From Geothrix oryzisoli (GTDB lineage Bacteria; Acidobacteriota; Holophagae; Holophagales; Holophagaceae): a DNA stretch of 64,000 nt. The position numbers and the translations under genes were made by a program. Below, piece by piece: positions 25,830 through 33,355 of the stretch. The stretch covers positions 262,019 through 326,018 of the forward strand of contig NZ_JAKZLB010000002.1 in NCBI RefSeq assembly GCF_022808865.1. Direction: 5' to 3'. Position 1 is the stretch's first letter; each line of letters opens with the position of its first letter. Under the pieces are notes generated by a model. It worked only from the letters and a program-made list of their open reading frames with translations, searched no databases and was not told the DNA's origin.

Positions 25830-26344
25830 GCGGCCCCCGGCGCCCGGGGTGGGGTCGGGATCAGGGGCGCTCCGGCCTGGGCCCCCGGCGTCACGTTGAA
25901 CAGGGCCGAGGGCGTGAAGGTCAGGGCGACCAGCGCCTCGTCGGGGCAGTCGAGCAGGGTCCGGACCATGACTTCCGTGAAGCCCAGGAAGACCAGGCAT
26001 TGGGCGAAGGCCGCGCGGTAGGCCTCGACGCAGGCGAGATCGCCCTCGCCAAGGGGGGCGAGCCGGGCGTCCCCACCCTTGATCTGGAGGGTGCGGTGGG
26101 TGGAGGGCTCGCTGAAGACCACGGCCAGGGCCCCGCTCCGCGTGGCGTCCCGGACTAGGTCCACGGCCTGGGGCGCGGCGAAGAAGAGGGTGAGGCGGTT
26201 CGTGCCGGAATCCACGCGGCAGCCGAAGGCCAGGCAGAGGCTGGGGAGGCCCTCCGCGCTGCCCGAACCCGCATTGATGGAGACGCCCCCCGTGATGAAG
26301 CGGGCCAGATCCGGATCCAGGAAGAGGGGTGGGGGGGCGGGCAT
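25826..26344 (-). CDS. PNPOx-like split-barrel flavin protein
   Basis: A 172-residue protein with the flavin-reductase-like split-barrel pattern: GGVSINAGSGSAEGLPSLCLAFG, LTLFFAAPQAVDLVRDATRSG (both given in part) and LAVVFSEPSTHRTLQIKG near residue 73. A C-terminal helix and short Pro-rich tail follow. Families of this size bind FMN, F420 or haem. It directly precedes and overlaps the larger split-barrel/GAF gene by four bases, so the two probably act together. Confidence 0.7.
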   Translation of the reverse strand: MPAPPPLFLDPDLARFITGGVSINAGSGSAEGLPSLCLAFGCRVDSGTNRLTLFFAAPQAVDLVRDATRSGALAVVFSEPSTHRTLQIKGGDARLAPLGEGDLACVEAYRAAFAQCLVFLGFTEVMVRTLLDCPDEALVALTFTPSALFNVTPGAQAGAPLIPTPPRAPGAA

Positions 26345-26427
26345 GGGAGGATGATTTTATCCAATCTTCCCTGGCGGATGGGGCCGACGGGCGGAGGTTG
26401 GGCCCCCGTCCGGGCGCGGGCTTCACG

Positions 26428-26883
26428 ATGCTCTGGTATTCTTTGCGGGTGGATCCCGCCCCTGCCCTTCGACGCGCGTGCCCGCTCGTGCGCTGGCGCC
26501 GACAGTTCGAAACCGGACTGGAGCCCATCGACCAGCAGCACCGGGAGCTCTTCGACGCGCTGGCCCGGCTGGGCGGCGAACTTGCCGCCGGAGCCCCGAA
26601 GGACCAGCTGGACGAGGGGCTGGCCTTCGTGGCGCGGCATCTCATCAAGCACTGCCAGACCGAAGAGACCCTCATGAAGGAGGCCGGGTTCCCTGGGCGC
26701 ATCGTCCACGCAAACCAGCACCAGGACCTCGTCCTCCGGGTCCGCGACCTCCAGTACCGGCGGGCCAAGGGCCAGGAGCTGGGCCCGGAGGCGGTGGCCC
26801 TGGTCGGGGAGTGGCTGGACCACCACATCTGCGAGTCGGACCTGGCCATGGCGGGCTACCTGAAGAGCCTTCACACGGCCTGA
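26428..26883 (+). CDS. Bacteriohemerythrin
   Basis: A hemerythrin-like di-iron O2-binding protein of about 151 residues. The metal ligands are in the expected order: GLEPIDQQHREL, HLIKHCQTEE (H...E), HANQHQDL (H...H) and DHHICESD. It may carry oxygen or sense it in this probably microaerobic or anaerobic organism. The start is uncertain: 26428 (ATG) is used, but the family N-terminus (LVRWRRQFETGL) would fit GTG codons at 26449 or 26488 as well, and TATTCT just after 26435 could be a -10 box. It is divergent from the split-barrel genes. Confidence 0.88.
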   Translation: MLWYSLRVDPAPALRRACPLVRWRRQFETGLEPIDQQHRELFDALARLGGELAAGAPKDQLDEGLAFVARHLIKHCQTEETLMKEAGFPGRIVHANQHQDLVLRVRDLQYRRAKGQELGPEAVALVGEWLDHHICESDLAMAGYLKSLHTA

Positions 26884-26921
26884 GCTCGCAGGCCCGGATC
26901 CAGCTGGGCACTCGGGTGGGC

Positions 26922-27018
26922 GCCGACCCATTTAACGCTGGACTCGAACTGTGCTCGGCTGCACCGATCACCGGTCTCGTTCCGACAGCGCCCCGCGCTG
27001 TCTCCACGATCCCACTCG
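26922..27018 (-). repeat. tRNA-trailing repeat element, copy A (3' of tRNA-Arg)
   Basis: A 97-base element related to the one at 40283-40395. Shared blocks in plus-strand order: GCCGACCCAT (26922-26931), the T-arm-like GGACTCGAAC (26940-26949), and a core (26971-27018) with CCGGTC, GACAGC...GCTGTCTCC hairpin and CCCACTCG. It lies just downstream of tRNA-Arg in the direction of tRNA transcription. 26937-26949 matches the T-arm of this same tRNA exactly over 13 bases. Confidence 0.6.
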
Positions 27019-27054
27019 ACGCTGGACCCCGGCCGCATCTGTGCGGCTGGGGCT

Positions 27055-27103
27055 GGTCCGAGTCCAGCTAGGCGCACTTGGTGCGCCTAGCTGGACTCGA
27101 ACC
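27055..27103. repeat. Inverted duplication of the tRNA-Arg 3' end
   Basis: Bases 27055-27077 are an inverted copy (one mismatch in 23) of 27081-27103, which is the T-arm and acceptor end of tRNA-Arg. Only three bases separate the arms. The transcript could fold into a long hairpin that competes with the tRNA T-arm and acceptor stem or acts as a terminator. Confidence 0.85.
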
Positions 27104-27155
27104 AGCGACCTACGGCTTAGAAGGCCGTTGCTCTATCCACCTGAGCTATAGGCGC
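27079..27155 (-). tRNA. tRNA-Arg (anticodon TCT)
   Basis: 77 bases on the minus strand: acceptor GCGCCTA/TAGGCGC, D-arm GCTC...GAGC, anticodon stem ACGGC/GCCGT with loop CTTCTAA (anticodon TCT), T-arm GCTGG-TTCGAGT-CCAGC, and an encoded CCA. A TAGACT -10 box on the minus strand (27165-27170) lies nine bases upstream. Confidence 0.97.
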
Positions 27156-27164
27156 GCGAGGGAT

Positions 27165-27170
27165 AGTCTA
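27165..27170 (-). promoter_or_regulatory. Predicted -10 box of tRNA-Arg
   Basis: TAGACT on the minus strand, nine bases before the mature tRNA end. Confidence 0.5.
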
Positions 27171-27219
27171 GCGGGTCGGGGTGGGGGTGGACGGGTTCGG
27201 CGGGCGGGAGGCCTTGCCC

Positions 27220-27225
27220 TAGACT
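27220..27225 (+). promoter_or_regulatory. Predicted -10 box of the DUF4337 gene
   Basis: TAGACT, 21 bases before ATG 27247, with the ribosome site AAGGAGG in between. Confidence 0.5.
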
Positions 27226-27246
27226 GGGGGCCTCAAGGAGGCGGCC

Positions 27247-27849
27247 ATGCCCGAGACCCTCGACCCGATCCAGGATGAGGTGCAGGACCACGCGCGGGAC
27301 AGCCGCTTCAACGGGTTCATCGCCCTCTTCGTGGCGGTGGTGGCCACCTTCATGGCCCTGTGCAACGTGAAGGACGGCAATGTCGTCCAGGCCATGCAGC
27401 AGTCCCAGGCCAAGGCGGTGGACCAGTGGGCCTACTACCAGAGCAAGAGCACCAAGCAGCACATCGCCGAGAACGCGGTGGAGATGCTGAAGGTCCAGCT
27501 CGACATGAGCCCGGGGTTGAAGCCGGAGGCGCGCGCCAAGGTGGAGGCCCGGATCGCCGCTCAGGAAGCGGCCGGCAGGAAATACGAGCAGGAGAAGGAG
27601 CAGATCAAGGCGCAGGCGGAGCAGGCCGCCAAGGACTACGACGCCATGAACGTCCATGACGACCAGTTCGACCTCGCCGAGGCCTGCCTGAGCGTGGCCG
27701 TGGCGCTGGCGGGGGTCACCGCCCTGACCCGGAAGCGGTGGCTCTTCGCCGTGGCCGGAGTCTTCGCCGGCATCGGCTTTGTCTTCGGTCTGGCGGGCTT
27801 CCTCCACTGGAACCTGCACTCCGAGATGATGGCGAAGCTCCTGGGCTGA
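27247..27849 (+). CDS. DUF4337 family membrane protein
   Basis: A 200-residue protein matching the DUF4337 layout. It has an N-terminal acidic stretch, a transmembrane helix (FIALFVAVVATFMALCNV, residues 24-41), the conserved QSQAKAVDQWAYYQSKSTKQ segment, a long charged coiled coil (about 90-140, KYEQEKEQIKAQAEQAAKDY) and two C-terminal transmembrane helices (about 150-190). Function unknown. Good AAGGAGG ribosome site. Convergent with the Tsx-like gene; a bidirectional terminator lies between. Confidence 0.85.
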   Translation: MPETLDPIQDEVQDHARDSRFNGFIALFVAVVATFMALCNVKDGNVVQAMQQSQAKAVDQWAYYQSKSTKQHIAENAVEMLKVQLDMSPGLKPEARAKVEARIAAQEAAGRKYEQEKEQIKAQAEQAAKDYDAMNVHDDQFDLAEACLSVAVALAGVTALTRKRWLFAVAGVFAGIGFVFGLAGFLHWNLHSEMMAKLLG

Positions 27850-27868
27850 AGCCTGTCGCCTGAACGAA

Positions 27869-27894
27869 AAAGGGGGCCCGGCGGGGCCCCCTTT
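27869..27894. terminator. Bidirectional terminator
   Basis: AAAGGGGGCCC - GGCG - GGGCCCCCTTT, a perfect 11-pair stem with A-tract before and T-tract after, between the convergent DUF4337 and Tsx-like genes. It can serve both strands. Confidence 0.85.
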
Positions 27895-27912
27895 CCGTTG
27901 GTTCCGAATGGC

Positions 27913-28746
27913 TCAGAAGTGGATCTGAAGCTGGGCCATGGGCGCGGTGACGCGCTTGTTGGTGGCGGGAGCGGGGCCGTCGTTGTTCGGGCCGCCGAAC
28001 TTGTTGTTCCAGTACTCGAAGCCGGGGCCCACGTAGACCTTCTTCTTGGTGCCGAAGAGGGGGCTGATGTCGAACATCAGCGTCAAGTTGGCGAGGGTCT
28101 CGGGCTTGGTCTCGATGCCGAAGCCGTCCTTGCCCTTGGCGCCCTCGTAGTTGGCGTAGCCCTTGAACTCGGCGCCCACCTCGCCCATCTGGAAGGGGAT
28201 GCCCCAGGCGGCGGTGAGGTAGTAGGTGGTCTTGAAGTCCACGGACCGGCCCACGATGCCGTTGTAGTTCTGCTCGTGGCAGGCGAGGAGGCCCAGGTCG
28301 AAGAAGCCGGCCGGCACCTTGAAGTTGAAGGTGGGACCGGCGACCAGGAAGCGCTTCTTGGAGGCGAAGGCGTTGTCCTTGGAGTTGAAGTCGAAGCCGG
28401 CGGTGAGGGAGATGTCGCGCACGGGGCCGAAGCCGAGGTCGGTCTTCGTGAGCTTGCCGAGGCTCAGGGAGCCGCGGTAGAGCGCGTAGACCTCGTTGGC
28501 GCCGCTGTTCCCGCTGGCGGTGGGGTCGTTCCGGTCGGACATGAGCATGTCCACGTTGAAGAAGTTCGTGCCGTAGGCCCAGCCGCTGACGTGGCCGAGC
28601 TGGACGATGTTCTTCTTCACGGTGCCGTCGATGCCGGGCTCGCGGAACTGGGTGCCGGTGCGGTAGCCGATGAAGGTGTCGCTCCAGTCGGCGGCGGCGG
28701 CGGGCAGGGCCACCAGGGCCACGAGGGCGAGGGCGAATTTGGACAT
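27913..28746 (-). CDS. Tsx-like nucleoside-specific outer-membrane channel
   Basis: A 277-residue outer-membrane protein with signal peptide MSKFALALVALVALPAAAA and Tsx-family features: DWSDTFIGYRTGTQFREPG, HVSGWAYGTNFFNVDMLMSD, GPVRDISLTAGFDFNSKDN and KKRFLVAGPTFNFKVP. It ends in Phe as barrel proteins do. ATG 28746 gives the signal peptide and has GGAG upstream; an earlier in-frame ATG (28770) adds eight residues. Tsx passes nucleosides through the outer membrane. It is the last gene of a minus-strand set with two nucleobase permeases, so its role in nucleoside or nucleobase uptake is well supported. Confidence 0.85.
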   Translation of the reverse strand: MSKFALALVALVALPAAAADWSDTFIGYRTGTQFREPGIDGTVKKNIVQLGHVSGWAYGTNFFNVDMLMSDRNDPTASGNSGANEVYALYRGSLSLGKLTKTDLGFGPVRDISLTAGFDFNSKDNAFASKKRFLVAGPTFNFKVPAGFFDLGLLACHEQNYNGIVGRSVDFKTTYYLTAAWGIPFQMGEVGAEFKGYANYEGAKGKDGFGIETKPETLANLTLMFDISPLFGTKKKVYVGPGFEYWNNKFGGPNNDGPAPATNKRVTAPMAQLQIHF

Positions 28747-28775
28747 GGAAACTCCGTGGAAGGCAGCCACTGAGG

Positions 28776-30194
28776 CTAGGCGGACAGGAAGAGGAGCTTG
28801 AGCAGGAAGATGGCCGAGAGCACGAGGATGATCGGGTTGATCTCCTTGAAGCGCCCGGTGGCGGCCTTCAGCACGGTGTAGGCGATCATGCCGAGGGCGA
28901 TGCCGTTCACGATGGAGAAGGTGAAGGGCATGACGATGACGGCCAGGTAGGCCGGGATGGCGTCGGTCACGTCGTCGAACTTGATCTCCTTGATCTCCGA
29001 CAGCATGAAGAAGCCGATCATCATGAGCGCCGGGGCCGTGGCCTGGAGCGGCACCATGAGGAAGAGGGGCGAGAGGAAGAGAGCCAGGGCCAGCCAGCCC
29101 GCCACCACCAGGGCCGTGAGGCCCGTCTTGCCGCCCTCGGCCACGCCCGACGCGCTTTCGATGTAGGCGGTGATGGCCGTCGTGCCGAACATGGACGCGA
29201 AGGTGGTGCCCACGGCGTCGGCCATGAAGGCCTTGGACGCGCCGGGGAACTTGCCCTCCTTGTCCAGCAGCTTGCCCTGGGCGCCGATGCCCATGAGCGT
29301 GCCGATGGTGTCGAACATGTCCACGAAGAGCAGGGTGAACAGGATGATGAAGATGTTGATCATGCCGCCCAGGGACTTCGTCCAGGTCCAGTCGTACTGG
29401 AACATCTTCGGCCAGCTGGGAATCTGGAAGAGCGTGCCCTTGGGCAGGTGGGTGAAGCCGCCGCCGAAGCTCACGGGCAGCAGGCCCACCAGGGTGATGG
29501 CGAGGATGCCCAGGAGGATGGCGCCCTTCACGCGCTTGGCCACCAGCACGGCGATGAGGAAGAGGCCCACCACGGACCAGAAGGCGGGGGTGAGGTGGCC
29601 GTGGTCCCAGAACTTCGCGATGAAGAGGTTGTTCACGTCATGCAGGCCGAAGAGGGCCGCGGGGTCGTTCTTCAGGACCGGGAAGATCGTGTCGGGCTCG
29701 AACTTCAGGCCCACCTGGGTCACGCCGGAATCCACGAAGCCGATGATGGCGATGAAGAGGCCGATGCCCACGGAGATGCCCTTCTTCAGCGAGAAGGGGA
29801 TGGCGTCCATGAAGGCCTCCCGCACCTTCATGGCGCTGAGGGCGATGAAGACGAGGCCCTCGAGCAGCAGGGCCGTGAGGGCCACCTGGATGGTGTAGCC
29901 CATGCCGCCCTGGTTGGCCGGGGCACAGACGGTGAATGCGAAGAAGGCCGAGAGGCCGATGCCCGACGCGAAGGCGATGGGCAGGTTCGCGTAGAAGGCG
30001 CCGATGAGGGTCGAGAGGATGGCGCACACCACGAAGGCCGTGAACCCCACATGGGGCGCGATGCCCGCCACCTTGAGGAAGGCGTTGGGGATCAGCGAGA
30101 TCACGTAGGCCATCGAGATGAAGGTGGTGGTGCCCGCAAGCACCTCCGTGGCCACCGTGGTGCCCTTGGCCTTCAGACCAAAAAACCGTTCCAT
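28776..30194 (-). CDS. NCS2 family purine permease (AzgA/GhxP type)
   Basis: A 472-residue inner-membrane proton symporter for hypoxanthine, guanine or adenine. The N-terminus FFGLKAKGTTVATEVLAG and TTTFISMAYVISLIPN match the AzgA group rather than the UraA/UapA group. About 12-14 hydrophobic helices are visible, with FASGIGLSAFFAFTV and SASGVAEGGKTGLTAL as conserved transport segments. A GAGGAG ribosome site precedes the ATG. It lies between the UraA-type permease and the Tsx-like channel. Confidence 0.92.
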   Translation of the reverse strand: MERFFGLKAKGTTVATEVLAGTTTFISMAYVISLIPNAFLKVAGIAPHVGFTAFVVCAILSTLIGAFYANLPIAFASGIGLSAFFAFTVCAPANQGGMGYTIQVALTALLLEGLVFIALSAMKVREAFMDAIPFSLKKGISVGIGLFIAIIGFVDSGVTQVGLKFEPDTIFPVLKNDPAALFGLHDVNNLFIAKFWDHGHLTPAFWSVVGLFLIAVLVAKRVKGAILLGILAITLVGLLPVSFGGGFTHLPKGTLFQIPSWPKMFQYDWTWTKSLGGMINIFIILFTLLFVDMFDTIGTLMGIGAQGKLLDKEGKFPGASKAFMADAVGTTFASMFGTTAITAYIESASGVAEGGKTGLTALVVAGWLALALFLSPLFLMVPLQATAPALMMIGFFMLSEIKEIKFDDVTDAIPAYLAVIVMPFTFSIVNGIALGMIAYTVLKAATGRFKEINPIILVLSAIFLLKLLFLSA

Positions 30195-30222
30195 GCGGTA
30201 CTCCTCGAAAGGGGTGAAGGGA

Positions 30223-31503
30223 TCAGGATTGTGTTTCGGTGTCGTTGCTGAGGCCCAGGTGGTCGAGACCCCAGAAGAGCAGGCTGAGGGCGATGGCCAC
30301 CACCGTGCCTAGGGCCATGCCCTTGAGCTCCACGGTGCCCAGCTTCACGGCCGCACCGCTGATGCCGCTGATGAGCACCACGGAGGTGAGGATCAGGTTG
30401 CGGGACTGGGTGTAGTCCACCTTCTTCTCGATGAGCATGCGGATGCCCGCGGCGGCGATGACGCCGAAGAGCAGGATGCAGACGCCGCCCATGACGGGCA
30501 CGGGGATGCTCCGGATGAGGGCGGCCAGCTTGCCGGAGAAGGACACCAGGATGGCGATGACCGCCGTGCCGCCGATGACCCACACGCTGTAGACCTTGGT
30601 GATGGCCATGACGCCGATGTTCTCGCCGTAGGTGGTGTTGGGCGTGGCCCCGACGAGGCCCGACAGCACGTTGGAGAGGCCGTCGCCCAGCAGCGAGCGG
30701 TGCAGGCCGGGGTCCTTCATCAGGTCCTTGCCCACGATGTTGCCCGTCACCACCAGGTGCCCCACGTGCTCGGCCAGCACCACCAGCGCGGCGGGCAGGA
30801 TGATGAGGATGGCCTGCAGGTTGTAGGTGGGCGCATAGAGGGTGGGCACCTGGAACCAGGGCGCCAGGCGTACGGACTCGAAGTTCACCACGCCGAGGCC
30901 GAGCGAGATCAGGTAGCCCGCGATGACGCCCAGCAGCACGGGGATCACCGCCAGGAACCCGCGCAGGAGGATGGAGGCCAGGATGGTCACCGCCAGGGTG
31001 GACAGCGACACCACCAGGGCCAGGCGCAGCGGCATGCCCAGCACCGCGGGGCCGGCGGTGAGCCCGGCCATGTTGGTGGCCACGGGGGCCAGCTCCAGGC
31101 CGATGATGGCGACGATGGCGCCCATGGCGGCCGGGGGGAAGATGACGTCGATCCACCGGGTGCCCGCAACGCGCACCACCTGGGAGAGCAGCATGAAGAT
31201 GAGGCCGAAGACGATGAAGCCGCCCTGGGCGGCCGAGTAGCTCAGCCCCGCCGCCAGCACGGCGAAGACCGGCGAGAGGAAGGCGAAGCTCGAGCCCAGG
31301 TAGGCGGGGATGCGGCCCTTGGCCACGACCAGGTAGATCAGCGTGCCCACGCCGTTCATCAGCAGGCAGGTCGCGGGATTCACCTTGAAGAGGAAGGGCA
31401 CCAGCACCGTGGCGCCGAACATGGCGAAGAGGTGCTGGAGGCTCAGGGGCGCGGTCTGCAGCAGGGGCAGGCGTTCGTCGACGTCGATGGTGCGGCGCTG
31501 CAT
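30223..31503 (-). CDS. Uracil/xanthine permease family transporter (UraA type)
   Basis: A 426-residue NAT/NCS2 transporter for uracil or xanthine. ATG 31503 gives MQRRTIDVDERLPLLQTAPLSLQHLFAMFG (in part), the usual UraA start; upstream in-frame residues are non-coding in character. The substrate region GLVGATPNTTYGENIGVMAITKVYS and the segment ALVVLAEHVGHLVVTGNI (both shortened) match UraA with the conserved Glu residues. First gene of the permease-permease-channel set. The 200-base upstream spacer is AT-rich at 31640-31660, where the promoter probably lies; no purine riboswitch was seen. Confidence 0.92.
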   Translation of the reverse strand: MQRRTIDVDERLPLLQTAPLSLQHLFAMFGATVLVPFLFKVNPATCLLMNGVGTLIYLVVAKGRIPAYLGSSFAFLSPVFAVLAAGLSYSAAQGGFIVFGLIFMLLSQVVRVAGTRWIDVIFPPAAMGAIVAIIGLELAPVATNMAGLTAGPAVLGMPLRLALVVSLSTLAVTILASILLRGFLAVIPVLLGVIAGYLISLGLGVVNFESVRLAPWFQVPTLYAPTYNLQAILIILPAALVVLAEHVGHLVVTGNIVGKDLMKDPGLHRSLLGDGLSNVLSGLVGATPNTTYGENIGVMAITKVYSVWVIGGTAVIAILVSFSGKLAALIRSIPVPVMGGVCILLFGVIAAAGIRMLIEKKVDYTQSRNLILTSVVLISGISGAAVKLGTVELKGMALGTVVAIALSLLFWGLDHLGLSNDTETQS

Positions 31504-31702
31504 GGGGGCCTCGGCAGGGTGGGTCCCTGCGAGGGCGCAAGAAGGATGCGCCGATCTCCGGGGGCCGGGGAGGGATCCGCCCGGTCCGGAAGCACAAGGA
31601 CAGCTCAATTCTTCCGTGTCCGGGAGTTTGTGCGCATCACATTTTGTTTTTTACAAGGCTCATGGGCCGTGACCGGTGCCCGGTGGAGGGACGCCCGGGG
31701 GC

Positions 31703-33220
31703 CTACCGGGAGCCGCGGCTGCGACCCGCAGGGACCACCCGCTGGACTTTGACCTCTTCCTGGGCCCGCGCGGCCTTCTTCAGGAACTGCTTCGTGGACA
31801 TGAACTCGAGCATGGCTTCGAAGGCATCTGCCGGCAGGGGCCGGCCCAGCAGGAAGCCCTGGAGGCAGTCGCAGCCCAGCAGCTCCAGCATGTCGCGCTG
31901 GCCCTCGGTCTCCACGCCTTCGGCCACCACCGTGAGGTTGAGGCTGTGGGCCAGCTGGATCACCGCCCGCACGATGGCCTCGGAGGAGAGGGCCGGGTCC
32001 TCGGACTGCAGCGCGGCAATGAAGGACTGGTCCAGCTTCAGGGTGGTGATGGGCAGGCGCTGGAGGTAGCCCAGGGAGCTGTAGCCCGTGCCGAAATCGT
32101 CGATGGCGATCCGGGTGCCGATCTCGCGCAGGCGGTGGAGCGGGGCCAGATCCTCATGCCCCTGGCGCATCACCAGGCTTTCGGTGAGCTCCAGCTCCAG
32201 GCAGCCGGGTTCCAGGCCGGTATCCGCCAGGGCCCGCGCCACACAGGTGTCCCAGTCCCCGTTGGCGAACTGGAGGACGGACACGTTCACGGCGAGGAGG
32301 AGCGGGGAGGGGGTGATGGCCTGCCACTTGGCCATCTGGCCGCAGGCCTCGCGGAGGGCCCATTCGCCGATGGGCAGGATGAGGCGGCTCTCCTCGGCCA
32401 GGGGGATGAACTTCACGGGAGGGACCGCGCCGAGGAGGGGGTGGTTCCAGCGCATGAGCGCCTCGGCCCCGGCGAGGCGGCCATCCATGAAGAACTGGGG
32501 CTGGTAGTACATCTGCAGCTCGCCGTTCTGGAGGGCGCTCCGCAGGCAGCTCTCCAGTTCCTGGCGCTCAAGGGAGACCTCGTTGAGCGTGCTGGTGAAG
32601 CACTCGATGCGGTTGCCGCCCCGTTCCCGGGCCCGGCACAGGGCGGACTCCGCGTGGGCCTCCAGCGCATGGGCGTCCATCCCGTCGTTGGGGTAGACGC
32701 AGACGCCGATGCTGGCGGTGAGGTCCAGCTCCCTGGATCCGGCGTGGAAGGGCGTCTGGAGGGCCTCCAGCAGCTTCTGCCCCACCCGGGCGGCGGCCAC
32801 GACGTCCTTGATCTCCTGCAGCAGGACCATGTAGCGGTCACCGCCCATGCAGGCCAGCGTGTCGCCCTCGCGCAGGGTCTCCTTGAGCCGCTGCGCCACC
32901 TGCCTCAGCACCTCGTCGCCGCCCGAATGCCCCAGCAGGTCGTTGACGCGCTTGAAGCGGTCCAGGTCCAGGAAGAGGATGGCGACAATGTGCCCGTGGC
33001 GCTGGGCCATGAGCAGGGCCTGGGACAGCCGGTCCTCGAAATGCCGGTGGTTGGGCAGGCCGGTGACGTTATCCAGCAGGCTCAGTTCCGACACGCGCTG
33101 CTCGAGGGCGCCGATGCGCCGCTCCGCATTGCGGAGACGGCCGATCGCGTCGAGACGGTCGATCTTGAGCATGAAGCCCTTGAGATCCAGACCGTGGGGG
33201 CGCTCGTTCGGCAAATGCAC
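31703..33220 (-). CDS. Degenerate GGDEF plus EAL domain protein (probable c-di-GMP phosphodiesterase)
   Basis: A 505-residue protein. A short N-terminal coiled coil (about 20-45) is followed by a GGDEF domain (DNVTGLPNHRHFEDRL, LFLDLDRFKRVNDLLGHSGGDE) whose catalytic signature reads MGGDRY instead of GGDEF, so it is probably not a cyclase. The EAL domain is complete: GAEALMRWNHP, ELTESLVM, IDDFGTGYSSLGYLQ, KLDQSFI and VVAEGVETEGQ. It should hydrolyse c-di-GMP in the cytoplasm. The start is GTG 33220; ATG 33172 is an alternative. No membrane segment or sensor domain is visible. Confidence 0.9.
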   Translation of the reverse strand: MHLPNERPHGLDLKGFMLKIDRLDAIGRLRNAERRIGALEQRVSELSLLDNVTGLPNHRHFEDRLSQALLMAQRHGHIVAILFLDLDRFKRVNDLLGHSGGDEVLRQVAQRLKETLREGDTLACMGGDRYMVLLQEIKDVVAAARVGQKLLEALQTPFHAGSRELDLTASIGVCVYPNDGMDAHALEAHAESALCRARERGGNRIECFTSTLNEVSLERQELESCLRSALQNGELQMYYQPQFFMDGRLAGAEALMRWNHPLLGAVPPVKFIPLAEESRLILPIGEWALREACGQMAKWQAITPSPLLLAVNVSVLQFANGDWDTCVARALADTGLEPGCLELELTESLVMRQGHEDLAPLHRLREIGTRIAIDDFGTGYSSLGYLQRLPITTLKLDQSFIAALQSEDPALSSEAIVRAVIQLAHSLNLTVVAEGVETEGQRDMLELLGCDCLQGFLLGRPLPADAFEAMLEFMSTKQFLKKAARAQEEVKVQRVVPAGRSRGSR

Positions 33221-33355
33221 TCCAGTTGCTGGAGGAATCCTAAGGGCGGATTGGGAATTTCGCCAGTCTTAATGACCAACTGAATGAGGAAAAATCGACC
33301 CATCGCGTGAACGCTGAATCTTTGATCCCCCGGGCCGGCGGCCTGCCTTCCGGGC

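Noticed and set aside
31504-31700. Possible purine or other riboswitch ahead of the uraA-type permease
   Set aside because: No conserved riboswitch core could be recognised; only a likely promoter and GC-rich stems.
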